Of a stretch of DNA of 64,000 nucleotides, positions 13,947 through 26,970 are shown in pieces. The notes beneath the pieces are model-generated. The model did no database searches, was not told where the DNA came from, and saw only the letters and a program-made list of their open reading frames with translations. The translations under genes were made by a program, and so were the position numbers. The stretch comes from Cucumis sativus (taxonomy: Eukaryota; Streptophyta; Magnoliopsida; Cucurbitales; Cucurbitaceae). Where the stretch lies: NCBI RefSeq assembly GCF_000004075.3, contig NC_026660.2:25051498-25115497 (forward strand). Direction: 5' to 3'. Every line of letters starts with the position of its first letter. Position 1 is the first letter of the stretch.

Positions 13947-15882
13947 CTTATTAGTCACTTCCATATTTCATTTTTGAAGATTGGTGTGCTTTCTTTCTAT
14001 ATATATTCTTATAGTCACATGATATGTTCCACATATAACCCAAACTTTGTGTTGGCCTTTTAAGCTGATAAATATCATAGACATTAATTATAATCACATT
14101 CTGTACTCTATACAACTTTTCCTGATAAGCATGAGAGATTTTACTGCTAAGCTTTTTGGTTGCTAATTAATACATTTTGGTTAGTATCAAATTATGAGTA
14201 AATTGGCTTTTGAAAATGTGTTTTAGTTTTCAAGTTAGAAAGACATGTGTTTGATGAATCCTTACAATTTTAAAAGTCACCTCAAACCTAACCTTTTAAG
14301 TTTCCATCTTCTAAAAATTAATGGATTAAAAAGGTCAATAAATATATATTTTAAAAGAATATTCAAATGATATTTTAAATTGAAAATAAGATAAAAAATC
14401 TTATCTTATCTAAAATCCATGGACTATCCATAGAGAGGTATACATACATATATACAAAGAGTTTGGTTTCATGCATATGGTTTGGGTTTGGTTTTGTATT
14501 AAATTTGTTTATTTGGTGGGCTATAAATTAAAATACAAATTATGTAAGTAAATGAAACAATTAAATTAAAATGAGTAGAAAAGTGAAGGGGTCCAAGTTA
14601 GGGTTTAGGGTAGGGTGTCCCACCAAAGGGGAGTTCTCACCGTCACAAACGAATACAAAGTACCAAATAATAAAGACATTCCCCCTAAGTTATGGACTTG
14701 AATCAACAATATTTTAAAGACATCACTGTCCCATTTTTCTTATTTTTTGTCCCCCCATTTCATTTAATCTAATCTAATCTAATCAATCATTTTAATTGTT
14801 TTCTTTAAGCTTCTTTAATTATAATATTTATTTATATGAGATTTTAATTAGCATCTAATTATTTTAGCTTTTATTCAAGATTTTTGTCTCCTGATATATA
14901 ATAAGTGATGAATGATTTTGTCTTTATGTTTTTATAATCTTTAAATGTTTTGTATAAATATCTCTTTATTAGCATATCAATCTAAATCATTTCAATTTTT
15001 ATTTTGATCTAGTTTATACTTCTTTCATTTTATTTCATCTAATATGGTTCATTTGATGCTACGTTTACAATATCATACTCAATTAAAATTTATCGGCCTA
15101 CGTTCTAATGTTCTCAATATCATACTCAATACGAGTCTAATGTTCGAATTTCTATACTTCAATCTTGTATTTAAAATATTCAACGGTGACATGATATAAA
15201 ACCTCTTTCGTGATTAAAATTAATTAATTTAATATATAATATTCATTCTAGTCTCATTGTTTCATGGTTTTTTTTTAATATAACAGAAATATCAACTCAT
15301 TTCTAAAATAATTAATACATATTTACCATGACAAAAGAAACATAAAATCAATAAAGTTTCAAATAAAAATTTGATCTAAATATTTCAAATAGCTAGTAAT
15401 TCAACTTTTAAAAATGTCCTAAGGCATTTTAATACTAACCAAAATCATTTGGTTTGAAAAGTGTTTCTGAACGCATATGAGAAAATTGGTTTTCCTCATA
15501 AAAAATGCTTATACACTACTTGGTAAATAAGGGACTAAGTTAAATAATGCATTAGATAGAATATATCATTTCATATTTTGATATATTATTTCACCTATTA
15601 TACATTATATAGTGTATATATAGTTTTTTTTTTTTAAAAAAAATAACATGCCTATATATATATATAAAGAACCACAGATGTGAAAATTGAAAATAACATA
15701 AATGATTCATCTTCAATACTTGCATAGCACTTCTGATTATTGAATCGAATTAATTTTACAATTATCCAATCCAAGTTTCCAGAATTGGACAAATTTTTGC
15801 ATCAATGTCATATTTTATTTTTATTTTTATTTTTACCTTTTGCATTTACAGTTCTCAAAAAATGACATTAACAAGATCAACT

Positions 15883-17706
15883 CTACAAAGAAGGAAGAAG
15901 CCATAGATTGAAGAGGGAAGAAACTAAAGAAAGAAACCATGACAAGAATGCCATTCCTGCAGAAAGCCGATATCTACTGCAAAGCTTTGCTGAACAATAC
16001 GAAATCCCGGCTTCGAGCAGTATATCAGCGACACTGGCTGTCGAGCAAGCAGCGCCCAAAGAGAGAAATGATAGAACCTATGACACAGCAAATGTTATAT
16101 GTTTTTTTCTTTCATTTTCTACTACAAGGAGAAAAAGAACAAAGATGTTAATTATATTTTGTCTCCCACACAATATATCCCGTACCCAATCTCCGGTGAC
16201 GATGATTGACGTTACTCTTGTTTGAGGAGGTAAATGCCTAACAAAAACTGAATATCCATCTACTACTGCCAATGTCAAACTCCAAGGAACCATCAATCCC
16301 ATGACTGTCACCAGATAGCTGAGGGAATCAACATGAGCAATGACAAAGTTTTCTTGAGATTTTGGATCTTCTATATTTTTTGAAGGTTTATGTATGAACA
16401 TGGCAAAAACAACAAAAAATTAGCTCAAGTTTGCATCACATATTATATTCTCCTGGATGATCATCTTTCGCAATTCCTCCTAAGATGCAAACTTATCCAA
16501 CTAATAGATAAATTTAAATTAAACTTCTTGTCGTTATCCTTATGTTGAAATAGCTGCCACTAGGGTATAACAATGACAACAAAAAACCATGGCTTAACAT
16601 TTAGAAGAAGATGATGGAAGCAAGAAATTTGCTCCTTACAGTAAGGAAAATGTGAACTCTTAATTACTCGTAAACAAAGCTAATCTAACTATAACAGAGA
16701 ACTGTGTAATTGACTTTATGTTATGTTAGAGTCCCTAAACACTTATCCAGACTTGTGGGCTTGAAAACACGTAGAAAAACCAACCAGTGAGAATCAATCT
16801 TAAATGGGAAGGAAGTAACATTGTGGAGTTTGAACATATAATCTCATTGACCACTTCCGGTAAATCACCAATTGAATCAAAATATTAAAATTAATTGATG
16901 AAAGTAAATTAATATTATATCATCTAATACTTTGATCATGGAATGTGGTCTATTGGAGTCCTTGGGTTACTGATAGCAAATCATACTCATTTTAGCTAAA
17001 ACAAAGTTTATCATTTAGACACTTTTGCATCTAGAGCTGTTGTTTCCAATACAAAGTTCATTACCAAATCTCACTTCCGAAGAACATAGTTCCTGTTGGA
17101 ATGATTCCAGTAGTATAATAACACATCTCAGATCGGCTAATCTTCGTTTAAATACTTTTTACACAGTTAAAGATAGCAATAGAAAAGAAATACTGCAAAC
17201 AACCTAATATTTAAACTCTGACTAATTTCAGGAGACAACTATCTCACCTTGATAAAATCTAATACGAAGACGCTCCTAGGTTATTCCATAAGTAGTATGA
17301 CTTCAAAAGTATCTAAATTCACAACATGTAGGAAAAACACATGGTTGTCAACAATCCATTAATCAATCCCAATGGCATAGAATTCCGAATAAGCAGTAAC
17401 AAACATTTGATACACTAATTTACAAAATGCATACAACACAATTTGCTAACTACAGCAAGATTAAGCCGATACAAGGTCTGTTTCAATCCAATAACGATCA
17501 GAAAACCAAAACAGAAACAACCCAATGAGAGAAATTAAGAACTCAATGAACAGAGCCAAAAAAAATTCTGATTACCAGAAAGCCGTGTAGCTATAGAACT
17601 CAATTTCCAGACACATAAAGAAGAGAGAAGCCGAGGCAAAGATCGCCTGACCAAGACGGAGGGCCAAGCTTGCACTTGTGCCCAATGCCCCCGGCAGCTC
17701 TTCCAT
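15883..17706 (-). CDS. CASP-like membrane protein, family 5
   Basis: Three exons: 17706-17576, 16318-16186 and 16077-15883 (TAG), giving 152 aa. The model keeps frame across both introns: the first splits a Cys codon and the second falls between Trp and Val. The product starts MEELPGALGTSASLALRLGQ and ends FLSWFLSLVSSLFNLWLLPSL. Four hydrophobic helices are visible. Between them are CYLVTVMGLMVPWSLTLAVV, VDGYSVFVRHLP, and a GDWVLSFLSLGAACSTASV block that is characteristic of CASP-like proteins. The cysteines in SYCSAKLCSRY lie in the last extracellular loop. CASP relatives form membrane scaffolds in the endodermis; family 5 members are more broadly expressed and their roles are little known. 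The first intron is long (1,257 bases). A very short uORF precedes the start. Confidence 0.93.
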
Positions 17707-17723
17707 TTTCCTTCACAACTATT

Positions 17724-17744
17724 CTACGCCGCCGCCGCCGCCAT
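17724..17744 (-). promoter_or_regulatory. uORF Met-(Ala)5 upstream of the CASP-like gene
   Basis: On the minus strand ATG is followed by five GCG codons and TAG. It ends 17 bases before the main ATG at 17706. The GCG repeat is the only strongly GC-rich tract in the leader. Whether it lies in the mature 5' UTR depends on the transcription start, which I cannot see. Confidence 0.5.
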
Positions 17745-19550
17745 CACTATCCTCGATCGTAAATTCATCGCTCAGAAATGGTGGAGACTAGACAATTTTC
17801 GAGTAAAATTGGGTCTGAAGAACTTGAAATGGAGAAAATGGAATTGGGTTTTTTGGGTTTGATAATTTAGTGGATGGAAAGAATGAAATTGTCGAGAAAT
17901 GAAAAATCAGAGAAGAAGGGATGTAATGGCGACGGCAGTGATGCACCGCGATCTTGTTCCAACCAGATTGGCCGATGTCTGTACAGAATTCAGAAGAATT
18001 TGGACAAAGAGTTTATGGTGAATTTATGATTTAAATTATTGGATTATTTTTCTTCTTTTTTTTATAAATTTAGTGCATTGTAATTGAGAGATTAACTGTA
18101 TGAATGTTGATACATTTGGGTCATTAAAGACGAGTTTGTTGAAACGTCTTCCTTTCTTTATTTCTTTAATGCCGGAAATTTTAAAAAGGAAATAACAAAT
18201 AAAATAAAATAAAACCGTCAAATCAAATCTGTATACTCTTCAAATTGTTTTATCAATTTTCATTTCACAACAATCATTTTATTTTTAAAACTCGTATCAA
18301 CGATTTATATATATAATTTAAAGTCAAAGAATAAATTGTAAACCTTAGTTAGGCTAGAAATTCAAATATTGTAAAAGATAAATTTCATAGGTTTATAAGT
18401 TTGATAAGATGTGTAGTAAATTCCATTAAATAGTATATGTGGGCTTAACTTTCAATAAATTTTGAGATTGGTTTAATTATTTTGTTTTAAGTAATAAGAG
18501 TATAGAAAAAATATTTATTTGGAAGGATGTTTGTTCATTTACTATTATACCAACTAAATCAAAATTAATTTTAAGGGAAAATTAATTAATTGTTATATAG
18601 GTGGCACTTGTGAGATATAATACCATTCCATGTTCATGTTCACATTAAAGATCTTCATATCTTTATGGTATCAACCATACATTAAGGATTCGCTATCTTC
18701 TCCACTTAAATACCAATGTTCCCTTTTTGTGGCTCTGATATAAAGATATATATATATATATATGTTAAATTACACTTTCACGTTCTATTTCATTTTATGG
18801 TAAATCATGGATTGATCTAATGAATTTAAGATAGTAAATATTTGGATATAAATTCAATATATATACCTATCTATTTGTTATTTGGGCAACTGAAATATGT
18901 GGCTTGCTTTTTCTTAATTCTATATCCAGATTGTATGAGATTGTTCCAAGAGAAAGGAGTTGAGACATTAATGTCTTTAATTAAGTGATTAAAAAAATAT
19001 TTTTATGGGTTAAAAGTGTGTTATTACGTGTGGATTGGAATGCCAAGTAAGCTCATAGTTTAAACAATCTTAGTAATGATTGTTTCAACTTAACCACAAA
19101 TTCTTCATCTACTAAATTACTGTCTAAAATAAGAATAGTCGATTTGATATGGTTTAGTAGATAAGTCACTAATTATCATCTCAAAGATTGATGATTCGAT
19201 CTCTTGTTCTCGTAGTTGTGAAATCTAAATCCATCTCCACAATTGTATGATATTGTCTACTTTTGAACATAATTCTCATAAATTGCTTTAGATTTCATCT
19301 AAAAAGTTTTATATATTCTATTCATTCCTCTAAATCATCTCAAAGATTGATGATTCCATCTCTTCCTCTAAAGTTATGAAGTTAAGCAAATGTATGTTTG
19401 AGAAAGAGTGAAAAGGCACAAGATTTTATATGCAAACTTGGATAAAAATAGAACCCCTGCTAGCGTCTCTCTCCATAAGAAAGTTTAGCAACTCTCTCTT
19501 TTAACTTACAAGGAACAATATTACACAATCATAAAAGAAGAAAGGGGGGC
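17745..19550. other. Promoter side of the CASP-like gene and PsbO 3' flank
   Basis: 17745 to about 18000 should hold the 5' UTR and proximal promoter of the CASP-like gene. About 19400-19550 is probably the 3' UTR of PsbO. The middle is AT-rich with a short AT microsatellite near 18747-18764 and the tRNA-like repeat at 19150-19364. No gene is seen. Confidence 0.6.
19150..19364 (+). repeat. tRNA-like (SINE-type) fragment with a duplicated segment
   Basis: 19150-19160 reads TGGTTTAGTAG, a match to the pol III A-box consensus. About 30 bases on, GATTCGATCT (from 19193) resembles a B-box. A 30-base segment at 19176-19205 recurs at 19335-19364 with one mismatch. This looks like a degraded tRNA-derived SINE with a partial duplication. 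Cloverleaf folding is not evident, so it is not called as a tRNA. Confidence 0.4.
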
Positions 19551-21172
<1,622 letters not shown>

Positions 21173-21306
21173 TGTTGTATCCGGATTGAGTGTAAGAGAG
21201 GAGAAGTGAAATTTTGTGCGGGGAATGATACTGAAACTATAACGGAGAGTAGAGAGGATTTAGGAAATGAATTATGTGGTTTTGGTTAGAGTAAGATAAT
21301 GAATTG

Positions 21307-21369
21307 GATAAGAAAAATCTCATTGGATGATTCCCTCATCATTCTTTGCCTCAATTTTCTTCCACGTGG
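21307..21369 (-). promoter_or_regulatory. I-box and G-box upstream of PsbO
   Basis: GATAAG (I-box) is at 21307-21312 and CACGTG (G-box, within CCACGTGG) at 21363-21368. They lie about 135 and 191 bases upstream of the PsbO ATG. Paired I-box and G-box elements are a known light-response module of photosynthesis genes. A CCAAT sequence lies on the minus strand between them (about 21322-21326). Activity is inferred, not shown. Confidence 0.55.
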
Positions 21370-21956
21370 CATACAAACTCATTTTCTACTTGGATATACT
21401 TTTTAATTCCTTTTTTGCCTTCAAATATTTTAATCATAAATAACATTTCAGCTTTCATATTTTAAATCTTTTTATGAACATTCAAATTTCAATTCTGAGT
21501 CCAATCAATTGTCCACCTACTCAATTTTGTTATTTATTTTAGAAAAATCACAATTCTCCTATGCTCAACTCTATTGATGCTAGCTATAATAAAATTACAT
21601 ATCAATGATGATCTAAAGTTACAACACAAGTGCTGGTAAATTTTCAATTAGATCAAATAGGTTAAACTAATGAATAAGGATTAAATTTAATAAACTAATA
21701 TTATATAGCATTCTAAAACTCTTTTCGATCAGTGAATTTGCTTTAAAACCACGTCATTCTGATACCATGTTTATTAATTAACTCAAAAACTTAAATCGAT
21801 GAGTGAAACTAAATTTAATGTATTACTAGCTTTATCAAGTTGGGTTTTTGTTGCACTTATCAAAGAAAAAAGAAGTTACAAAATCTTTTACTTCAGTTTT
21901 ACAAAGGTAGAGATGCAAAAATGAAGAAATGGGAAGGGAGAGAGCTGTATAGAGAG
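21370..21956. other. Intergenic region between PsbO promoter and COR413 3' end
   Basis: AT-rich. The right end (about 21830-21956) is likely the 3' UTR of the COR413 gene. Nothing else is recognised. Confidence 0.6.
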
Positions 21957-23498
21957 CTAGAAGAAACGAGCAACCATGGCCCAAACAGGGAACACAAGGA
22001 GGAGGATGATTCCAATGGTATTGGAAATTCCATGAGTTTGAGTAAGAGAGTTTCTGAAGCCACCAGATGCACGAATGTGCTCTTGGAGAAGGTAACATCC
22101 AATTATCAAACATATCACTACCCCAGCCCAGTGGTCTCTCAATGTATGTGCAAAGAACCCTGGTGTTGCCACTAGAAGCAGAATCAATGACCCTGGAATC
22201 TCCAACCAATCTGCAAAAACCAACTTCAATTCATTTTTTTTTGTTGTAACGAACTATTGAAGATATGACCGAGTTAAGTATAGCTCAACTGCCTGTGACA
22301 TATCACTCACATTGACCAAGATCAGCAGTGCTTCAAATTTGAAAATGTGTTTCTGTAAGTTAATGTCTCGTTTGGTTAATAGTTTTTAAAAATTAAAGCT
22401 ATTTTCACCCATAACTTTCATACTGGTTTGCATCTTTTTAAAGTAAAAGAGTTAATTCTTAGTCAAATTTTAAAAACAATTTTTCTTTTTTTTTTTTTTA
22501 CTTTTCAAAACTTGGCTTGATTTTTAAAAACATTGGTACAAAGTAGAAAGTAAATGTTTAGAAAGAGAACGAGTGTTTATAGGCTTAATCTTAAAAAAGA
22601 AAAGAAAAAAAACCAAATGATTATCAAACATGATCTCTTAGATCATAATAGGAGAGATTACAAGTCAAAAGAGGCAAAATGATCAAAAGTTTAGAGGGAG
22701 GAAAAACATTTTTAAACCTGAAGCTTTTTCTTGCATTATTATGTCAAGTATCAAAGCCACGTTCTCTATCAAGCACTCGCTACGCCGAGTTTAAATAATT
22801 CATCATGTCACCTCAACAAATACAAGGTTGTACTGATTGACAAATGCCTTTTTGTAGTTAATGATTGAAATGTATTATAAATTCAAAACAACCTTTCATC
22901 ATACACAGCGACAGGATACCGATCGACAAGAAAAGTGGTGAAAAAGTAAACAAATAACCATGGTGCTTACCTGGGAAATGTCGCGGAAAGAAGAGCCTCA
23001 ATACCACTGCAACGAAGGCAATCCATTTCCCAGCATCCCCTCTTAAGAAAATCAAGAATAAACACAATATTAGTTAACATTGAAATACCTTTGGATAAAG
23101 CTTAAAAATTAAACCAACAAGGAACACAGAGTGAGTATCACCTCAGTAAGTTAAAAATCCCTTGAGGAAGACTGAAGAAAATGTAAGGGACAAGAAGTGA
23201 AGTAAGCATATTTGTTCTCCAGTTCGTACGATCCAAAATCAACAGGTAACTGCATAATGATGTTAAATTTTAGAATGTCAGAAACAAAACAAAAGCCCTT
23301 ATATTAGAAATAAAGCACCCACATGGCAGCAAAGGAAGCAAGCCATTTAAAAAAGGAAGTGCCAAGACCCTTTCCACCGAGCTTGGTGGCATGTTCAAGA
23401 AGCCTAGTGGCTGCAATTTTAAGCTCATGGATATCAGAATTAATCAACTCCTCCATTAGAGGATCACTATTGAGAGCCAAATACGCCATCCTCCCCAT
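21957..23498 (-). CDS. Cold-regulated 413 plasma membrane protein (COR413-PM type)
   Basis: Four exons: 23498-23323, 23249-23142, 23041-22971 and 22210-21957, giving 202 aa with continuous frame. Family blocks in order: LLEHATKLGGKGLGTSFFKW, LASFAAI joined across intron 1 to YLLILDRTNWRTNM, PYIFFSLPQGIFNLLRGDAG, KWIAFVAVVLRLFFPRHFPD, WLEIPGSLILLLVATPGFF, and CLIIGCYLLQEHIRASGGFR followed by GISNTIGIILLLVFPVWAM. Five or six membrane helices are visible. The absence of a transit peptide and the LGTSFFKW block favour the plasma-membrane type over the chloroplast inner-envelope type. COR413 proteins rise on cold acclimation and stress; their molecular role is unsettled. The third intron (760 bases) contains TAGCTCAACTG at 22281-22291, possibly a SINE remnant. 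Confidence 0.96.
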
Positions 23499-26400
23499 TT
23501 TTGCTTCTGGGTCTACAAGGAAACGAAAAATGAGAAAGCTTTGGGAAACAAGAGCCTGTGCGGCATTTATACAAACACCTGGAATGCATTTTTATAGTTC
23601 AAAAAATCGAGAAGAACTAGGTAATAGGAAAATGTAACGGGGATTGGTCAGGCTCCTTGTTTTCAGCAGAGTTAGTGTTAGAGAATGAAAAAAAAAAGGG
23701 TATGAAGTTTCGGATCAGATTAGTTTTGCGTTTGACTGTCTCACCCAAATTCTCAGCTTACTTGGTCCATCTCCTATCCTATATTCATATCCTTACTTCT
23801 AATTTTTCCTTTTCATTGGCCATTTAATTCTCCATGAGCTCTATCTTTAGTATTTCATGCATTTAATTCTTTCCCTCATCTTCAAAAAGTGTAATAAGTT
23901 TTAATTTGCGTGTAATCTCTATCTGATTTATGAACTTCAAAAGGTATCTTCAGTCTTCATCAAATTCTTACTATCTCATATTTTTCAAAATTTACATATC
24001 TTAATTTTCACGTCTTATTAGACTTTATATTCTTTTTTTATATCTAATCAATCTATTAATTTTAAAATTTAAAAATATGACTTAAGCCAAAGTCTAGTTT
24101 TCTTTTCCACAATTTTATTTTCACTTTTCTCGTATTAGTTCTTTTATTAAAAAAAATGGATAATTTGTTTCTTTTATTTTAGATAATAATCGAGTGTTTT
24201 TTTTTTCAAATAACAAACATACATGAATATAGAATCAAAGTAGAAGTAATAATTGAATCCACTATTATTCAAGATAATAAAATACTTAAAAGAAATAATT
24301 GATATTATATCTTATACAAATGCATCTAATACATCCCTCGTTTGGTTTGGTTCGGTTCCGTTTCTTGAACCAATAATTTTCAGTTTTCTTTAAATACTAT
24401 TCAATATGTCCAATTTTACATAAAAAAGTAGAACCAAATCAATGAGTTAGTTTTCAAAATTTTGGTCGATTTTTGTTGCACCCTTACTTTTAAGTTTAAT
24501 TTTTCTCGTCTCTAAATTTCTAAATGTTGTATTCTTACTTAATTTTATTTTTTTAAAAAAAAACCTCTGTCTATTAAAGAATCTAACATTAAAATTAATT
24601 AAAAATGGTTTAACCAAAACTTAAACCTTACTTAAAAGTGTGGTTTTTTCCCTTTGCGAAAAAAGGTATAGTATTTAAGCCAACAATTTGTTGATCTTTG
24701 ATTTAAATGGCTATTTATTGTTCATATATATATTTATTATTAAATGGAAATTATAAAATATGATCCTCATTATTAACCTATGTGATACGATTTCTTAAGA
24801 GATGACATAAAAGAATACAATATATGTGAAATTAAATTAATTACATCTTCCAAAAAAAGTAAATCAATTAATTATTATATTGAGGTAGTTGTATTAGGGT
24901 TTGAGTTGAGTGAAATTCACTCCTTCATAAACAATTCTGACTACATTTACTATTATGATTCACTACTCCAATCAATATCCTAATTCAATTATCAACTCCA
25001 ATACTTTTCTTTATCAAAATGTATAATACTCTTTGTCTTTTTTTCAAAAAAAACAAATATTATATTTATAATGGTTTCAAGATAATATATTATTTAGAAA
25101 CTTTTTTTAATAGAAAGATCAAAAACTAATTCATAAGTTATAAACAAGAAAATTACTTCTAACATTATATAGTGATAAATACTAATTTTTACTACTAACG
25201 TGAGTGTGTCGTTATTTTTTAATTCTACTTTTAAAAATAGATTGACAATTTTTCTATCTTGTGAAAATTTCTTTATTATTTATGTTATTGAGGTTTGTTT
25301 CATTCTTCTTTTTATATTTTTGAATTTCAAACTTCAAATTTTAGCGGTATGCTTTCAATGAATCTTTAAATTAGTCCACACATATAGTTAGTTTATAGAT
25401 TTTTTTTTTCAAAACAAAATGGTATCTACTAACATTTTCTTTATAATTTATAAAAACATATTCGCATATTATTTTTTCACGAACATTATTATTATTATTA
25501 TTTAACCAATTACGATAAAAATAACTCTAAATGATAAAATGTAAGCTTTGTTGCAGAGTATGTTAACAGTTCTCATATTAATTATTTTGACATCATTGGA
25601 GAAGAGAATAAAACTGTTTGAGATGAGAGAGTAAACATTCTTAATAACTAAAAAGAAACTAAAAGAATAGAGGGGAAGAATTCAAAATACAGAAAGCAAA
25701 TTGGATATAATTTTGAGGATTGTAGGTAGAAGGTAAGTATGAAGCCTTTAAGCTTTAGAACATGAAAGGATGGAATAAAATGTGTATAAAAATGAAGAAG
25801 AAACAAAAAGGCAAAGAAAAAAGAAAAGATGAAAAGAAACATAATGATGAAGAGGAGGGTAGAAGAAACAAGAAGGGGTAGAAAGTTGATAGGCTTTGTT
25901 TGACTCAAAATGCTTAATCATTAACCAAAATAAAATTAAAAATACATATTTATTTACTTACTTTAGGGAGAGAGGAATGAATGAATGTAAGAATGCATGC
26001 AATTCAATTATTAGAGCCTCTATTTCATGATTTGCTTTTTACACCTAAATTTGAATCTCTTCTTCAAAAGTCGCGCCGCCTTTAAAGACCTTTCTCTACA
26101 TTCCTTTACATATTACATATCACTACCAACTCTTCCTAACCATTTTAGTTTCATTTCTTTTAACATTCTTCTCCTTCCTTTACTTACTACATACATACAT
26201 ATATATATATATTAATCTAGATGTCAATGGATGGATGATTGATGGTTTATATAAAGCTTTACCCAAGTTCAAAAGTCAATTAATAATCACCAAGGCCAAC
26301 AACTTTTACTAATGAACTACCACCTTTTCTTTCAACTGTACTTTTTTTTAAAAGGAAAATAATTGTAATCATATTTCCCACTAAAACAATCAATTGAAAT

Positions 26401-26830
26401 ATTAAAAGTACTATTTGCTTTAAAATTTAAGTACCAAATCCAACCGGGCATGAAAGGATGAAACTTGACTACCTTGTTTCAAATTGATAATGATATCATT
26501 TAATTTTGATCCTATTATTTATGATTCTTCAATATTAGAATCTAAACAAAAATAGGGGATAATTGATTGCAAATTGCAATGTGCAATTAATTAAGAACTA
26601 ATTGATTCACAAATAAAAATGAGAGAGGCCACACGTATCTCATTCGTCCGTTTCATACTAACTTAAATTAACCTACACTACCCATTGCTCGAAAAGGCGT
26701 GCCACAATCAAAACGGTGCGTGGTAGCAGCAACAATTTGATTTTACCCAAATCACAAAATTTGTAAAATTACAACTCCCAAATTTCTTTTAACCCCAAAA
26801 AGAAGAAAGAAAGAAAGAAAAGGAAAGAAA
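23499..26830. other. Intergenic region, COR413 promoter side and AT-rich DNA
   Basis: 23499 to about 23760 is the leader and proximal promoter of the COR413 gene; a 5' UTR intron is possible just upstream of the ATG. The rest is AT-rich. A minus-strand 86-codon ORF at 25648-25908 is extremely hydrophobic (Phe/Leu-rich) and unlike known proteins; I do not call it. A short AT tract is near 26201-26212. No gene is recognised. Confidence 0.6.
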
Positions 26831-26876
26831 GGGAAAGGGAAAGGGTTTAGGGTAAGGGTAAGGGTAAGGGTAAGGG
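26831..26876 (+). repeat. Telomere-like G-rich array, eight GGG tracts
   Basis: GGG tracts start at 26831, 26837, 26843, 26850, 26856, 26862, 26868 and 26874, separated by loops AAA, AAA, TTTA, then TAA four times. One unit is a perfect plant telomere repeat (TTTAGGG); the rest are hexamers. The array lies 95 bases beyond the stop codon of the NPH3-family gene, with the G-rich strand as that gene's template strand. Confidence 0.85.
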
Positions 26877-26970
26877 AGGAAGTAAGCCTGCGTGGCATCC
26901 ACTGTTAACTTCCGTACAATGAGCAATTGGACCCACTCAAGCACAGAGGAAAGCTGACCTGTTATCGTTT

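Larger units (their letters stand above)
10859..15882. other. AT-rich intergenic region
   Basis: About 5 kb between the PADRE promoter and the 3' end of the CASP-like gene. It holds an (AT)13 tract, a 28-base G homopolymer, a TAATC tandem at about 14765-14785 and a telo-box-like AGGGTTTAGGG near 14598. GGGCC/GCCCA motifs sit at about 12876-12922. The ORFs present are short, low complexity and not like any protein I know. 15700-15882 is probably the 3' UTR of the CASP-like gene. Confidence 0.65.

Noticed and set aside
13779-13964. Minus-strand poly-proline ORF
   Set aside because: The proline run is simply the 28-base homopolymer.
22281-22340. tRNA gene or SINE in COR413 intron 3
   Set aside because: Only the A-box-like TAGCTCAACTG is convincing. 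No B-box or fold, so it is mentioned but not called separately.
25648-25908. Minus-strand 86-codon hydrophobic ORF
   Set aside because: Almost entirely Phe/Leu/Ile from T-rich DNA. No signal, motif or promoter supports it.
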